Assembly: GCF_001298465.1 (NCBI RefSeq)
Contig: NZ_CP012541.1
Span: forward strand, 1,054,001-1,118,000
Reading direction: 5' to 3'
Source: Campylobacter concisus
Lineage (GTDB): Bacteria; Campylobacterota; Campylobacteria; Campylobacterales; Campylobacteraceae
DNA length: 64,000 bases
Position numbers and translations under genes: made by a program. The notes beneath the pieces are model-generated. The model worked only from the letters and a program-made list of their open reading frames with translations. It had not been told where the DNA came from and searched no databases. Positions 1 through 9,292 of the stretch are shown here, one piece after another; positions within the stretch are counted from its first letter, which is position 1, and every line of letters begins with the position of its first letter.

Positions 1-819
1 CTCACACAAAAAGCACTTGCCGTGCGGGTAGTGACCCAAAACTTCGCCCTCTATCAGCTTAAAAAATCTCTTTTGCGATTTTAAATTTTTCAAATTTTCG
101 CCGCCCAGATACGGGTAAATTTGAGCTAGCTCGCCTAGGCTAAAATCCTGCGCGAACCTCGAAATCTCAACGCGTTTGCTAAGCCAGCGGTTAAAAAGAT
201 CGCTTTGATATGCCGAGATCAAAAAGTCGTTTAGCTTTACATTTTTGCTCTTTTTGCCATTTATCGTTCCATTTTTAAGTAGCTCAAGCCCAGTTTCAGC
301 ATTGTCCCCAAACTTACCAAAACGCTGATAGCCAAAGTAGTTTGCATAGCCCATTTTATCAATACTAATAAATGCTTGCTCTAGCTTTTTGGCATTATTT
401 GGCAGCACCTTTTTAAGGCGAATAAAAAAGCTATTTCCCTTTAGATGTCCGATGCGAAGCTTATTTTTATGCGCATTTAAGCTTAAAATTTTCATCTTTT
501 CGTGGCTAAAGTTTGCTAGATTGCTCTCAAATTTACGTGGCATAGAGATAAACTGCGTCGTCATGCCCTGCTTGTCCTTTAGTCCAGCATAGCCAAAATC
601 ACGCATTTTAGCCCCTGTGACTTCACTAAGAACATGCAAAGCATCACTTGTCGTCATATCTTTTTTAGAAATTTCAACGATTAAGTGCTCGCCATCCCCA
701 CTAAACTCATAAAGTGGTATCTCGCGCACGACAAAATCATCTGAATTTTTAGAAAAGTAAGCCTCTATGGGCGCATGAGTGAGTGCATAAAGTGGCTTAA
801 AAGTGGTGGCTTCTTGCAT
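1..819 (-). CDS. truD: tRNA pseudouridine(13) synthase TruD, 3' part cut by window edge
   Basis: This is the first 273 codons of TruD, which isomerises U13 to pseudouridine in tRNA(Glu) in the cytoplasm. I translated it from the ATG at 819, preceded by an AAAGG ribosome site. The protein begins [20 protein letters not shown], and the family motif [14 protein letters not shown], which carries the catalytic Asp, lies near residue 78. The frame is open to base 1 and ends in ...HGKCFLCE, so about 100 C-terminal residues of the usual ~370 lie outside the window. The start overlaps the end of thiL by 23 nt, which implies one leftward transcript. Identification is firm from the motif. Confidence 0.9.
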   Translation of the reverse strand, partial: MQEATTFKPLYALTHAPIEAYFSKNSDDFVVREIPLYEFSGDGEHLIVEISKKDMTTSDALHVLSEVTGAKMRDFGYAGLKDKQGMTTQFISMPRKFESNLANFSHEKMKILSLNAHKNKLRIGHLKGNSFFIRLKKVLPNNAKKLEQAFISIDKMGYANYFGYQRFGKFGDNAETGLELLKNGTINGKKSKNVKLNDFLISAYQSDLFNRWLSKRVEISRFAQDFSLGELAQIYPYLGGENLKNLKSQKRFFKLIEGEVLGHYPHGKCFLCE

Positions 820-1618
820 TTTGTCTTAACCTTTTATTTGAAATTTTTGCAAAGACGCTAATCTTTGTCCGTGTTTTTGCGGAGATCCTTTTGATGGCGT
901 TTAAATTTTTAGGACAAAAAGTAAATAAAATTTCATACTCCTCGCCGCTACTAAGCTCAAATTTGCTTAGCTTTTTTGTAAATTTAGCACCCTTTTTGCT
1001 AGCCTTTAAAAGCTTAGCAAGATCGGTATTTAGCCCATCTGAGATATCCATAGCGGAGTTTATAAGATGAGCTGCTTTGTAGAAAAATTTATCTCTTAAA
1101 ATAGGCTTTTTAAATCGTGAATTTTTTGAAATTTGAGCTAGTCTTAGAAGTGAATTTAACCCTTTTTGGCTGCCTCCAAGCTCGCCAGTAAAAGCTACCA
1201 GATCTCCGTATTTTGCATTTTTTCTAAGCACAGCTTTGCCATTTAGCTCACCAATTACACTAACGCTTATATTTAAAATTTTACTACTTATCGTGTCGCC
1301 ACCGATTATCTTTACGCCAAACTCTTCGCAAGCTCTGTTTATGCCGCCACTTAGCTCTTTGATTTGCTGCGGCGAAAAATTCTTTGGCAAGCTAAGTCCA
1401 AGAAGCGCAAATTTTGGCCTAGCATTCATCACGATCGTATCTGAAAAATTTACGATCATCGCCTTATAGCCGATCTCTTCAAGGCTTAGCCAGCCATGCT
1501 TAAAGTGCGAATTTTCAGCAAAGATGTCCTTGCTAAAGACCTGCTTGTCAAGCACAGCCGCATCATCACCAATATAAGCGTTACCAAAGCATTCAATCGT
1601 GAAATTTTCTTTATCCAT
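797..1618 (-). CDS. thiL: thiamine-monophosphate kinase ThiL
   Basis: ThiL phosphorylates thiamine monophosphate to thiamine pyrophosphate, the last step of cofactor synthesis. It belongs to the PurM/SelD-type ATP-binding fold. The sequence shows the N-terminal GDDAAVLD signature near residue 17, [10 protein letters not shown] near 103 and [15 protein letters not shown] near 190, all Mg/ATP-binding elements of the family. At 273 aa it is shorter than the ~320 aa of enterobacterial ThiL, as is common in epsilonproteobacteria. It is followed by truD with a 23-nt overlap. A ribosome site AAAAGGAG lies about 25 nt before the chosen ATG, so the exact start is not certain. I see no TPP-riboswitch-like element upstream. 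Confidence 0.88.
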   Translation of the reverse strand: MDKENFTIECFGNAYIGDDAAVLDKQVFSKDIFAENSHFKHGWLSLEEIGYKAMIVNFSDTIVMNARPKFALLGLSLPKNFSPQQIKELSGGINRACEEFGVKIIGGDTISSKILNISVSVIGELNGKAVLRKNAKYGDLVAFTGELGGSQKGLNSLLRLAQISKNSRFKKPILRDKFFYKAAHLINSAMDISDGLNTDLAKLLKASKKGAKFTKKLSKFELSSGEEYEILFTFCPKNLNAIKRISAKTRTKISVFAKISNKRLRQNARSHHF

Positions 1619-1679
1619 CGGGCCATTATAATGAAACTCCTTTTAATTTTAGGATAAAATAAGCCAAAAAAGGAGTCAA

Positions 1680-2693
1680 ATGCAAAAAATAGAAATTTTT
1701 AGATTTAATGCAAAAAAGGATATTTTGTCGTATTTTAAACCATATTTTTTAGAAATTTTAGACTACACAAACCTCGATGAACTATTTTTGCATGTTAAAA
1801 AAATTGATCCGTATTTTCAGCCAACAACTGGCTTTGTGAAAGTAAATGATGTCGTAGTGAGCACCGCTGAACCATTAGTAAATTTATATGAGAAATTTGT
1901 AGGCGAGCTTGTGATTTCGCCACTTGATGAAAAAAGAGCGGTTTTAGATCTTGAGATAAATGATGACGACTTTTGGGAGAAATTTAAGCCATTTGATAAA
2001 TTTTGCGATCAAGCAGACAAAGAATTTTATGCAAGCTTAAAGCCATATTTTTATGCTGATTTTGTGAGAGACTACGAGCCAAATTTTATAGGTGCGGCTG
2101 CTATCATACTGGCTCATCATCTTTATAAAAAAGAAAAAAATGATGAGATCATGGGACTTATCGACAATGAAAATGGTATTTTGATAGCTTGCAAGATTGA
2201 TGATTTTATCTTTGGCGGAAGCGAAATTTATACCAAAGCGATTAGGTTTTTTAAAGAAATTTTAGGGATAAAAGAGGATGAAACCTCAAAAAATGAGCTT
2301 GAAAAGATAAAGAGCTTGGATAAATTTAAAGAGTTCAAAATAGCCATAAGCGATAAAATCCCTCAACATTTAGATAAATTTAGAGCAAATTTTATAAATT
2401 TAAACATCAAATTTCCTTGTGGATTTGAGCTTTTAAAAGTAAACGAAAAGCTTGCATTTGCATTTGCAAGCAAGACCATCTTTAATGCGTTTGATAGCGG
2501 GGCTGATTTTTTACTAGCTAGCAATGATGCTGAGTTTTATATGTTTGACACGCTTTCAAAAAAGCTTGAAAAATTTGCAAACAGAAGTTTGCAGGATTTT
2601 TATATTTTAAGAGTTAGCGAACTGATAGAGCTTGAAAATGGCAAAATTCCAGCAAGCCTAAAGGAGCATACGCTAAAAGTAAATCTAGTCTAA
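1680..2693 (+). CDS. conserved epsilonproteobacterial protein, function unknown (DUF5644-like)
   Basis: This 337-aa soluble protein has a good ribosome site (AAAAAGGAG, 5 nt before ATG) and is divergent from thiL. It is rich in Phe, Lys and acidic residues. It has no signal peptide, no membrane segment and no clear metal or nucleotide motif. The first 90 residues resemble the small N-terminal domain I remember as DUF5644 in Campylobacter and Helicobacter proteins; this is recall and not something the sequence proves. The gene stands alone: thiL is on the other strand before it, and the next gene converges on it 11 nt away. Confidence 0.6.
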   Translation: MQKIEIFRFNAKKDILSYFKPYFLEILDYTNLDELFLHVKKIDPYFQPTTGFVKVNDVVVSTAEPLVNLYEKFVGELVISPLDEKRAVLDLEINDDDFWEKFKPFDKFCDQADKEFYASLKPYFYADFVRDYEPNFIGAAAIILAHHLYKKEKNDEIMGLIDNENGILIACKIDDFIFGGSEIYTKAIRFFKEILGIKEDETSKNELEKIKSLDKFKEFKIAISDKIPQHLDKFRANFINLNIKFPCGFELLKVNEKLAFAFASKTIFNAFDSGADFLLASNDAEFYMFDTLSKKLEKFANRSLQDFYILRVSELIELENGKIPASLKEHTLKVNLV

Positions 2694-2704
2694 AACTAGA
2701 GAAT

Positions 2705-3145
2705 TTATTTTTGCAAAGTCACATTTTGCTCGCTTAAGGCTTCTTCTTTTTCGTCTTCTTGTCTTATCTCATCGTACCTTGCTTTGGCATTTTCATAAAC
2801 ACCAGCTGGAAGGCTTATGTTTAAATCATCCCTTAAGCTCATCACATCATCACAAGCATTTTGGTAGCCAAGGTCGCAGCTTTTCATATAATAACTCACG
2901 CCAAGCTCGATATTTGAGTGCTTTTTTAGATCACTATCCATTTGCTCATTTATCTCTTCATTTACAAACATATCGCCCAAAGCCTCGCATGAAAGCACAT
3001 CTTTTTGCTCACAGCCATCATAGAAAATTTCATACGCAGCTACGTAATCTCCGGCATTTAGCGCCTCAATACCTCTGTCATAATCATCGATGTCAAAGCT
3101 AAATGCCAAATTTAAAGCTAGGATTAAAAAAACTATCTTTTTCAT
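2705..3145 (-). CDS. secreted Sel1-like repeat protein
   Basis: A 146-aa protein with a classic signal peptide (MKKIVFLILALNLAFS, cleavage probably after residue 16) followed by Sel1/TPR-like helical repeats. Two units are visible: ...GDYVAAYEIFYDGCEQKDVLSCEALG (about residues 32-58) and ...GVSYYMKSCDLGYQNACDDV (about 83-104). Paired cysteines sit 8-9 residues apart, as in the Cys-rich Sel1 proteins (Hcp/HcpA type) of epsilonproteobacteria. It is probably periplasmic and disulphide-bonded. Its ATG overlaps the murF stop by 4 nt (ATGA), so it is translationally coupled to cell-wall genes. Substrate or partner is unknown. Confidence 0.7.
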   Translation of the reverse strand: MKKIVFLILALNLAFSFDIDDYDRGIEALNAGDYVAAYEIFYDGCEQKDVLSCEALGDMFVNEEINEQMDSDLKKHSNIELGVSYYMKSCDLGYQNACDDVMSLRDDLNISLPAGVYENAKARYDEIRQEDEKEEALSEQNVTLQK

Positions 3146-4566
3146 ATAAAGCTCGGTGCATCGTTTGAAAATAGTATGAGATCGCCAGCACGCGTATTTT
3201 GAGCTAGAATTTCTTGCATTTTATTTTTATCCTTTAAGATGATGATCTTTGGCTTTATGATGTACTTTAGTAAAACTTCAGCATTTAGCGAGCTTGTGAT
3301 GATGACAAGATCAAAAATTTCATTTATCACCTTGGCTAAATTTGCATTTTGCTCCGCATCGCTCTCGACGATGCCTGGTGTTAACAGCACTTTTCTGCCA
3401 GCGTAGGTACTTACAAGCTCGTAGCTTGCACTCATACCTGAGAAATTCCCATTAAAACTATCATCAATTATCAGCTTGCCGCCAGCCTCGATCTTGCTTA
3501 AGCGGTGCTCTACGTTTTTCATCTTAGATAGCGCTCTGTCTACCGCCTCATTGCTCATCTTTAGGTACTTTGCCACCTTTATACAAACGGCTAAATTTGT
3601 AGCATTAAATTTACCAAGCAGCGGCGAAGCGTAGTTTTTGCCATCAAGCATAAATGAAATTCCATCTAAATTTGCATTGATATCTTTTAGACTTTCATCG
3701 TAAATTTCTATATTTTCACTTGACTCTTTTTTTGTCGAACTATGTAAAAATACCATTTGCAAACGAGCGCTTTGAAGTGCTTCAAGCTTGGTAGAGCGGA
3801 TATTATCAAGCGTTTTAAAATACTCAATGTGTTGTGCACCGATTTCGCCTACGATTACGATTTGCGGGTTTAGAAATTTAGTGATCTCTAGGATGTCGCC
3901 CCTTAGCCTAGCACCTGCCTCAGCGATGTAAATTTGCGTTTGCTCGCTTAAGTTTTCATTGATATCTTTGATGATGCCAGCCATTGTATTTACGCTGCGA
4001 GGTGTTTTGTAGCAGACAAAGCTATCTTTTAAAATTTCAAATAAGAAATTTTTGATACTAGTTTTGCCGTAGCTTGCTGTGATCAAGATAATTCTTAGAT
4101 CTTTATTTGCGCCCAGTTTTTTAAGTGCCTTGTTTTTAAATCCTTGAAATTTTATCTTTTCTAAAATTTCACTAAAAAATAGGCTCACAACCAAGACAAA
4201 AAGTGGCATCGGAGCCAAAAACGCCTTGTGGATGATGAAATTTAAAGCGTAGTTTAAGATGATAGCGCAAGCAAGGATCACAAAAAAGTGCTTGATCCTG
4301 GCGGTAAAGACTAGCTTTTTATCAAGTTTTTTATGCCAAAGATAAAGAGCTGGCAAAAGCGCAAAGTAAAAATAGATAAAAAACCACTTGCCAGTCGTGT
4401 AAAAAAGCACCAACGGCACAATAAAGAAAAAGATGTGCCAAGCGGGCTTTGTGAAGTGAAAGAGCACGCGCTCAGGCCTATATGAAAACCACTGAAAGCA
4501 AGTTATCACATAAAATGCAAGTGCAAAAATAAAAAAGACTGTACTTATGTTTAAAAACAGACTCAT
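3142..4566 (-). CDS. murF: UDP-N-acetylmuramoyl-tripeptide--D-alanyl-D-alanine ligase MurF, with membrane N-terminus
   Basis: MurF adds D-Ala-D-Ala to the UDP-MurNAc tripeptide, completing the peptidoglycan precursor. The ATP-binding motif LITASYGKTS is near residue 165. Later come the ligase-typical AEAGARLRGD (about 220), a central NATNLAVCIKVAKYL and DDSFNGNFSGM (about 370). Unlike the enterobacterial enzyme, the first ~140 residues are strongly hydrophobic, with about four predicted membrane helices, so the enzyme is probably membrane-anchored. This layout is known in Campylobacter MurF proteins. It lies in a leftward cluster with ddl, which makes its substrate D-Ala-D-Ala, and overlaps the hydrolase upstream by 4 nt. 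Confidence 0.9.
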   Translation of the reverse strand: MSLFLNISTVFFIFALAFYVITCFQWFSYRPERVLFHFTKPAWHIFFFIVPLVLFYTTGKWFFIYFYFALLPALYLWHKKLDKKLVFTARIKHFFVILACAIILNYALNFIIHKAFLAPMPLFVLVVSLFFSEILEKIKFQGFKNKALKKLGANKDLRIILITASYGKTSIKNFLFEILKDSFVCYKTPRSVNTMAGIIKDINENLSEQTQIYIAEAGARLRGDILEITKFLNPQIVIVGEIGAQHIEYFKTLDNIRSTKLEALQSARLQMVFLHSSTKKESSENIEIYDESLKDINANLDGISFMLDGKNYASPLLGKFNATNLAVCIKVAKYLKMSNEAVDRALSKMKNVEHRLSKIEAGGKLIIDDSFNGNFSGMSASYELVSTYAGRKVLLTPGIVESDAEQNANLAKVINEIFDLVIITSSLNAEVLLKYIIKPKIIILKDKNKMQEILAQNTRAGDLILFSNDAPSFI

Positions 4567-5348
4567 CTTATCTCCTCAATCCCGCTCTCATCATCATCTA
4601 GCACAACATTTTTTGCTTCATTTAGCTCAAAATTTATCCCTTTTTCTATCTCGTCACTTATAAATTTAGCGTGGAGCAAAAAGAAGAAGTGATCGCCACT
4701 AAGCGGGAAAAATGAGCTATTTTTTATGAGCTTATGTATGCTCTCTCCGCTTGTTATAGGCGTTGCCTTGTCATTTTCGCCCCAAAATATCAAAGCCTTG
4801 CCGCTAAAGCTAGCAAAATACTTTGTAAAATCCTCATCAACTACGTTTTTTAGGGTCTCATACATCACTCTGCTCATACCGCTTACATCTTTTGTGGCAA
4901 AGAATTTATAAAATTTTCCAAATCCAAAAAGCTTAAAAATTTTAAAAATAGCGATCTTTGCGCGCACGATAAATGGCTTTTTGACAATTATGCCAGCTGA
5001 GCTTAAAAGCACAAGATATGGCGGCTTTAGAAGCGTTGCGACCTTGCCACCAAAGCTATGACCTACGATGATATCTGGCTTTATGCCAAGCTCATCACAG
5101 AAATTTTCAACAATTTTTGCATAATCGCTTGTTTTTAAAGGATCAGTAATTGAGCTTTTACCAAAGCCTGGCATATCGATATAAACGTGGCACAGTTCGC
5201 TCAAATATAAGCCAAAAGCCTTTTTCATTATCTCTTTATTAGCGCCCCAGCCGTGCAGAAAAAGTACCTTTTTTTTACATTTTGGATTTACAATCTCGTA
5301 GTTTATATCAAACTCATTTGAGCCGTACTTTACCGCCCTACTCGCCAT
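4563..5348 (-). CDS. alpha/beta-hydrolase
   Basis: A 261-aa hydrolase. The nucleophile elbow IIVGHSFGGKVA lies around residue 90-100. The oxyanion HGWG motif (FLHGWGANKE) is near 35 and the C-terminal catalytic His appears in SGDHFFFLLH. The longer frame upstream would start inside the preceding gene, so I chose the ATG (MASRAVKYGSNE) that overlaps the stop of the Phd-like gene. It sits between murF and ddl, as the equivalent gene does in C. jejuni. Its substrate cannot be read from the sequence. The C-terminal ~25 residues are acidic (DDDESGIEEIR). Confidence 0.8.
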   Translation of the reverse strand: MASRAVKYGSNEFDINYEIVNPKCKKKVLFLHGWGANKEIMKKAFGLYLSELCHVYIDMPGFGKSSITDPLKTSDYAKIVENFCDELGIKPDIIVGHSFGGKVATLLKPPYLVLLSSAGIIVKKPFIVRAKIAIFKIFKLFGFGKFYKFFATKDVSGMSRVMYETLKNVVDEDFTKYFASFSGKALIFWGENDKATPITSGESIHKLIKNSSFFPLSGDHFFFLLHAKFISDEIEKGINFELNEAKNVVLDDDESGIEEIR

Positions 5349-5568
5349 CGTTCTCTCTTTTTTTTGCAGTATAAATGCTCTCAAGCACACTCACTGCTTC
5401 GCAAAGGCGCTCATACTCTTCCATATTTAAAAGCACTGCTTCAAATTTATTATTTTTAACAATGACCGCTCTTTTTAATTCATTAGCTCCCACACGAGAG
5501 AGCACTGAACTAAAATTTCTAACCACTTCAGTTGCTGTATAAATTTCGTCTTTTGTAAAAGTTACCAT
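5338..5568 (-). CDS. Phd/YefM-like small protein without a toxin partner
   Basis: A 76-aa protein with the Phd/YefM antitoxin pattern: an N-terminal strand-helix segment (YTATEVVRNFSSVLSRV), a central beta segment (RAVIVKNNKFEAVLLNMEEYERL) and a charged C-terminal tail. In antitoxins of this family the tail binds a Doc or YoeB toxin. No such toxin is next to it: the gene downstream is an alpha/beta-hydrolase starting 11 nt inside this gene, and the gene upstream is ddl. A related orphan occupies the same place in C. jejuni as I remember it, so it may be a domesticated DNA-binding regulator of the cell-wall cluster. Function is inferred only. Confidence 0.65.
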   Translation of the reverse strand: MVTFTKDEIYTATEVVRNFSSVLSRVGANELKRAVIVKNNKFEAVLLNMEEYERLCEAVSVLESIYTAKKRENDGE

Positions 5569-5632
5569 TGTCGCTCTTTGTGTAAAATTTTACGTAAAAT
5601 ATCACAAACTACTTTATAATCTACTAAATGGC

Positions 5633-6673
5633 CTAAATTTTTCCGCGACCTTTTACTGAAGTGATCGAGTTTATGAAACTATAATCAATCTTTATATTAC
5701 GCTCTCTTGGAAGTGAGTTTGCAAGAGCGTTTAAAGTGCTCTCAAAATCCTCAAATAGATAGTTTGCAAGGCTTCCTGGATTTGGATTTATCTCATTTAG
5801 ATAGACCTCATCATCTATCATAAAAAAGTCGCATCTAATGATCGCTCCATCAAATCCACAATCATAAATTTTTGAAAAGTTAAATTTGAGCTTTTGTTTT
5901 AGCTCCTCAGAAATTTCAGCCTCTTTTACCTTGTTTTCATTTGAAAAGCTAAGATATTTTTGCTCGTAGTCAAGAAATTCTTTCTTTTTTGGCTCTTCGA
6001 TGATAGAAAATTTTATCTTTCCATCTATCTTACAGCCTGCAAGGTTGTACTCTTTTACTCCCTTTATAAAAGGCTCGACAAGCACATCCTTGTCAAACTC
6101 AAATGCTACGTCTTTTGCGTAAGCTAGCTCACTGGCGTCATGCACTATATTTACGCCTATGCTACTTCCAAGTCTTGCTGGCTTTAAGATAATAGGATAG
6201 TGAAATTTTGGCTCACTTTGACGAGTTAGCATCTCATAGTCAAGCGCCTTTACGCCAGCTTTTTGTGCTAGAAATTTAGTAAGCTCTTTGTTGTAGCTAA
6301 GCGCACTTACTTCAAGCCTTGGACCTATATATTTTATGCCGTAAAAGTCAAAAAGTGCCGCTATCTTGCCATCTTCGCCATCCATGCCGTGGATCAAATT
6401 TATAATGACGTCGCACTCTACTTTTTTATCACCAAAAAGAGAGTGTATGAAAAATCCGCCTTTAGATAAAATGAGCTTTTTTGAATTTTTGTATTTACCA
6501 GAGCTAAAGAAATTTGCTCTCATATCTTTTTGCTCGATAAGATAAAAATCTCTATTTGCATCACAAAATATAAATTTTAGCTCTTGTTTTAGGACATTTT
6601 TTAAAACTATCGCACTAACTATGCTTATCTCATGCTCATAGCTCTTTGCTCCAAATATCACACCTAAATTCAT
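5633..6673 (-). CDS. ddl: D-alanine--D-alanine ligase
   Basis: Ddl joins two D-alanines with ATP to give the dipeptide used by MurF nearby. It is an ATP-grasp enzyme of 346 aa. The sequence shows [14 protein letters not shown] at the N-terminus (the Ddl signature with HEISI), [24 protein letters not shown] near 95-118, [14 protein letters not shown] near 155-170 (ATP loop) and the Mg-binding [19 protein letters not shown] near 306. The last of these holds the family's N-x-N-P-G pattern. It lies 10 nt from ruvA in a leftward run. Identification is secure. Confidence 0.93.
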   Translation of the reverse strand: MNLGVIFGAKSYEHEISIVSAIVLKNVLKQELKFIFCDANRDFYLIEQKDMRANFFSSGKYKNSKKLILSKGGFFIHSLFGDKKVECDVIINLIHGMDGEDGKIAALFDFYGIKYIGPRLEVSALSYNKELTKFLAQKAGVKALDYEMLTRQSEPKFHYPIILKPARLGSSIGVNIVHDASELAYAKDVAFEFDKDVLVEPFIKGVKEYNLAGCKIDGKIKFSIIEEPKKKEFLDYEQKYLSFSNENKVKEAEISEELKQKLKFNFSKIYDCGFDGAIIRCDFFMIDDEVYLNEINPNPGSLANYLFEDFESTLNALANSLPRERNIKIDYSFINSITSVKGRGKI

Positions 6674-6683
6674 CTTTTTATCC

Positions 6684-7241
6684 TTATCCTAATTTCTTTA
6701 ATGCTTCTTTTATAAGATCACTCGTATTTTCACTCTTGCACTCAGGCAAAATTTTCACTATCTTCTCACGCTTAAAGCCAAGCGCTTCAAGTGCTAAAAG
6801 TGCCTCATTTTGATAGCTTGGCACGCTCTCGTCACTTATTAGTTTTGCATCGCTTAGCTCAGCTATGATACGTCTAGCCGTCTTTGGTCCGATGCCTGGC
6901 ACACTTTTAAAAGTATCTGCATCGCCACTTATTATGGCGTTTGTAAATGCTTGCGAGCTAAGGCTTGAGCAAACTGCCATTGCTGTACTGGCTCCTATTC
7001 CATTTAGCTTTATTAGCATTTCAAACATCTTTTGCTCGTTTACGTCTAAAAAGCCGTAGAGTAAATTTGCGTCCTCTCTTATGATCTGCGTTATGGCAAG
7101 CTCGACTTTTTCGCCCTTGCTAAGCTTGGCTGAGCAAAAAAGCGAGATAAAAATTCCATAGCTTACACCACTATTTGTCTTAAGTATCACAAATGCGGGA
7201 TCTTTTTTGCTGACGATACCTTCGATCGCTTTTATCATCAT
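6684..7241 (-). CDS. ruvA: Holliday junction DNA helicase subunit RuvA
   Basis: RuvA tetramers bind the four-way junction and load RuvB for branch migration. The 185-aa protein shows the N-terminal OB-fold ([21 protein letters not shown]), two helix-hairpin-helix units ([17 protein letters not shown] and [19 protein letters not shown]) and the short C-terminal RuvB-contacting domain ([15 protein letters not shown]). Two adjacent ATGs are possible starts, one codon apart. No ruvC or ruvB is adjacent, as is typical for Campylobacter. It lies 14 nt downstream of the FapA-like gene. Confidence 0.93.
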   Translation of the reverse strand: MMIKAIEGIVSKKDPAFVILKTNSGVSYGIFISLFCSAKLSKGEKVELAITQIIREDANLLYGFLDVNEQKMFEMLIKLNGIGASTAMAVCSSLSSQAFTNAIISGDADTFKSVPGIGPKTARRIIAELSDAKLISDESVPSYQNEALLALEALGFKREKIVKILPECKSENTSDLIKEALKKLG

Positions 7242-7255
7242 TTAACCTTTTATTC

Positions 7256-9169
7256 TTAGAAATTTGTATCTGTGTAGTCTTCTAATTTATTTGACTTTTT
7301 GATCTTATACTCAGCCTCATCGCCATCGCCGATCTTCTCCAAAGTAATAGCATGTGCGGTTTCATTTTGCTTTGAGATATAAGTGACATTTTGTGGAGGA
7401 TCAACGATAACAAATCTAATCTCATTTAATTCAACCCAGTTGCCTCTGTTTATCACTTTTGCAGAAAATATTCCATTTTGCATGATCTCAAGCTCATCTT
7501 TTAGAGTAGCTAGCAACTCTTTTTTATCTTTAAAAATTTTTAACAAAGTATTGTATTCATTGACTAGACCTTGATACTCTTTTAGCTTTTTCATAAAGGT
7601 AACTGGCGGTATCACTTTAGCTTTTGAGAGCTCTTCTACCTTTGCTTTTATGGTATAAATCGAGTCTTTATTTTCATTTATGACATTTTTCTTTGTTTCA
7701 ATATTTTTTAGAAGCGAAGCAAGCTCTGCTTTTGTATATTCGATCTTATTTAACTGCTCTTGCGTAGCCTCAGCACTCTCAGGCATTTTGCTAGTATCGA
7801 TTATAAATTTATTGTCAGTGCCTCTTAGATATCTTACGTCTATTAAGTGTGAAGCTGTGATAGTGCAGTTTGAGCCAAGCGTGTTTATTTGGATATTTTG
7901 AGCGGTTATAGAGCCACCAACGACACTATTTATCTTAACTCTTTTTGCTACGACATTTCCGCCTTCTAGCCTATCTATCTCGACATTTTCAGCTTCAACC
8001 TTACCGATATGGATAGAAATTTTTGCATTCTTTGCATAAATTTTAGCCTTTTGGTGTGTTTGACCGCCGATTATTACTTCATTTGCTTTAACCATCGCAT
8101 TTGCACCGACGTTTCCTTTAACCTCGATCTCGTCAGCCTCCACGATGATGCCAGTGCCGATGGCATCTTTTATAGTGTCAGTTTCCCTAACCACCAAAGT
8201 CACATTTGTGTCAGTACCTGCTTGAATAGAGCCAGTTGTTTTAAAATTTGCTTCATTTATCTCTATACGCTCTTCAATATCAAATGAGCCATTTTTCTCA
8301 ACTACATATCCTGATTTTTTAGCGATATATATTATGCTATCGTCATTTTCTACTCTCTCTATATTTTCGCTTATACTTATCTCTTTGCCAGTATCTTCTT
8401 TTGGCTTTTCTACTGCTAATAATTTACCTCTCGCATCACGGCCATTTTGCCCTTCGTGAGACTTTTTCTCTTCCATTATCACTTCATCTTGTGCTACACC
8501 AAAAACAAAACCTCTATCAGCGTAATCAACCTTATCTTCCTCTTTTATCGCATCAAGTTTATCTTTGTAGTAGTAAAGTATCTTTGCATCGGTAGCTTTT
8601 TTTGGATTTATGCCTTGTGTTATGTTTAGTATGTAGTCTTTATCAAGTTCGCCCTTTACATGCACAACTGAGGCGATTTGTTTTAGCTCGTCTTTTAGTT
8701 TGCCGATCCTTATGCCTATTAAAATTTGAGCTTTCATAAGCTGTTTGGCGATATATTCAAAAAGTTTATCTTCGTAATGCTGTTCGTATTCACAATCTTT
8801 TGTGGCTTTTACCTTTGCGACCACTTTTGTAACTATTGAATTTACACCGATTTCTATCTTTGGAAGCTTTGGCACAGCGTTTAGCCTAACATCAAAAAAT
8901 TCTACGTCATAGACTTGCTCGATCTCTAGTGTCTCGTCAAGATAAAATGCATTATCATCAAAAAAGTTTAAATTTTCTTCAGGTACATAAACTGGTTCAT
9001 CATTGTCTTTATTTTTGTAATAAGTTAGGATATTTAAAATCTTAAAATCTATAAATTCCACCGGTATGTTATATTGTTTACTTAGCTCTTTAAGCGATAT
9101 GTAAGGTGTTGAAGTTTGAATTTGTGTTGGTGGTAAAAATCTCTCGTTTTCTTGCACGTTTTCGCTCAA
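7256..9169 (-). CDS. FapA (DUF342) family flagellar-assembly protein
   Basis: A 637-aa protein of the polymerising FapA/DUF342 family. A mixed N-terminal domain is followed from about residue 290 to 460 by regular short hydrophobic repeats (IEAGTDTNVTLVV..., IEVKGNVGANAMVKANEVIIGG, AKIYAKNAKISIHIGKVEAENVEI), the right-handed beta-helix typical of the family. A coiled coil spans about 485-570. The start is a TTG at 9169 with only a weak ribosome site; the nearby ATG is in another frame and stops after four codons. It is known in the family for roles in flagellar placement and assembly; that role is inferred here. It sits upstream of ruvA and diverges from murJ. Confidence 0.8.
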   Translation of the reverse strand: MSENVQENERFLPPTQIQTSTPYISLKELSKQYNIPVEFIDFKILNILTYYKNKDNDEPVYVPEENLNFFDDNAFYLDETLEIEQVYDVEFFDVRLNAVPKLPKIEIGVNSIVTKVVAKVKATKDCEYEQHYEDKLFEYIAKQLMKAQILIGIRIGKLKDELKQIASVVHVKGELDKDYILNITQGINPKKATDAKILYYYKDKLDAIKEEDKVDYADRGFVFGVAQDEVIMEEKKSHEGQNGRDARGKLLAVEKPKEDTGKEISISENIERVENDDSIIYIAKKSGYVVEKNGSFDIEERIEINEANFKTTGSIQAGTDTNVTLVVRETDTIKDAIGTGIIVEADEIEVKGNVGANAMVKANEVIIGGQTHQKAKIYAKNAKISIHIGKVEAENVEIDRLEGGNVVAKRVKINSVVGGSITAQNIQINTLGSNCTITASHLIDVRYLRGTDNKFIIDTSKMPESAEATQEQLNKIEYTKAELASLLKNIETKKNVINENKDSIYTIKAKVEELSKAKVIPPVTFMKKLKEYQGLVNEYNTLLKIFKDKKELLATLKDELEIMQNGIFSAKVINRGNWVELNEIRFVIVDPPQNVTYISKQNETAHAITLEKIGDGDEAEYKIKKSNKLEDYTDTNF

Positions 9170-9292
9170 ATTTGATCCATTTCACATAAATTTTTGGCTC
9201 TTATTATCTCTAAAATTTTATTAAATTTGGGTTATGTAAGCTTTAAAGCATCTTTTGTTACTATTGCGTTTTAAATTTTTACTAGGCGAGCG

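Noticed and set aside
1619-1679. TPP riboswitch before thiL
   Set aside because: The 61-nt gap is too short and lacks the conserved thi-box pieces.
5338-5568. Complete toxin-antitoxin pair
   Set aside because: Only the antitoxin-like half is present; the neighbouring hydrolase has a GHSFG active site and is not a toxin fold.
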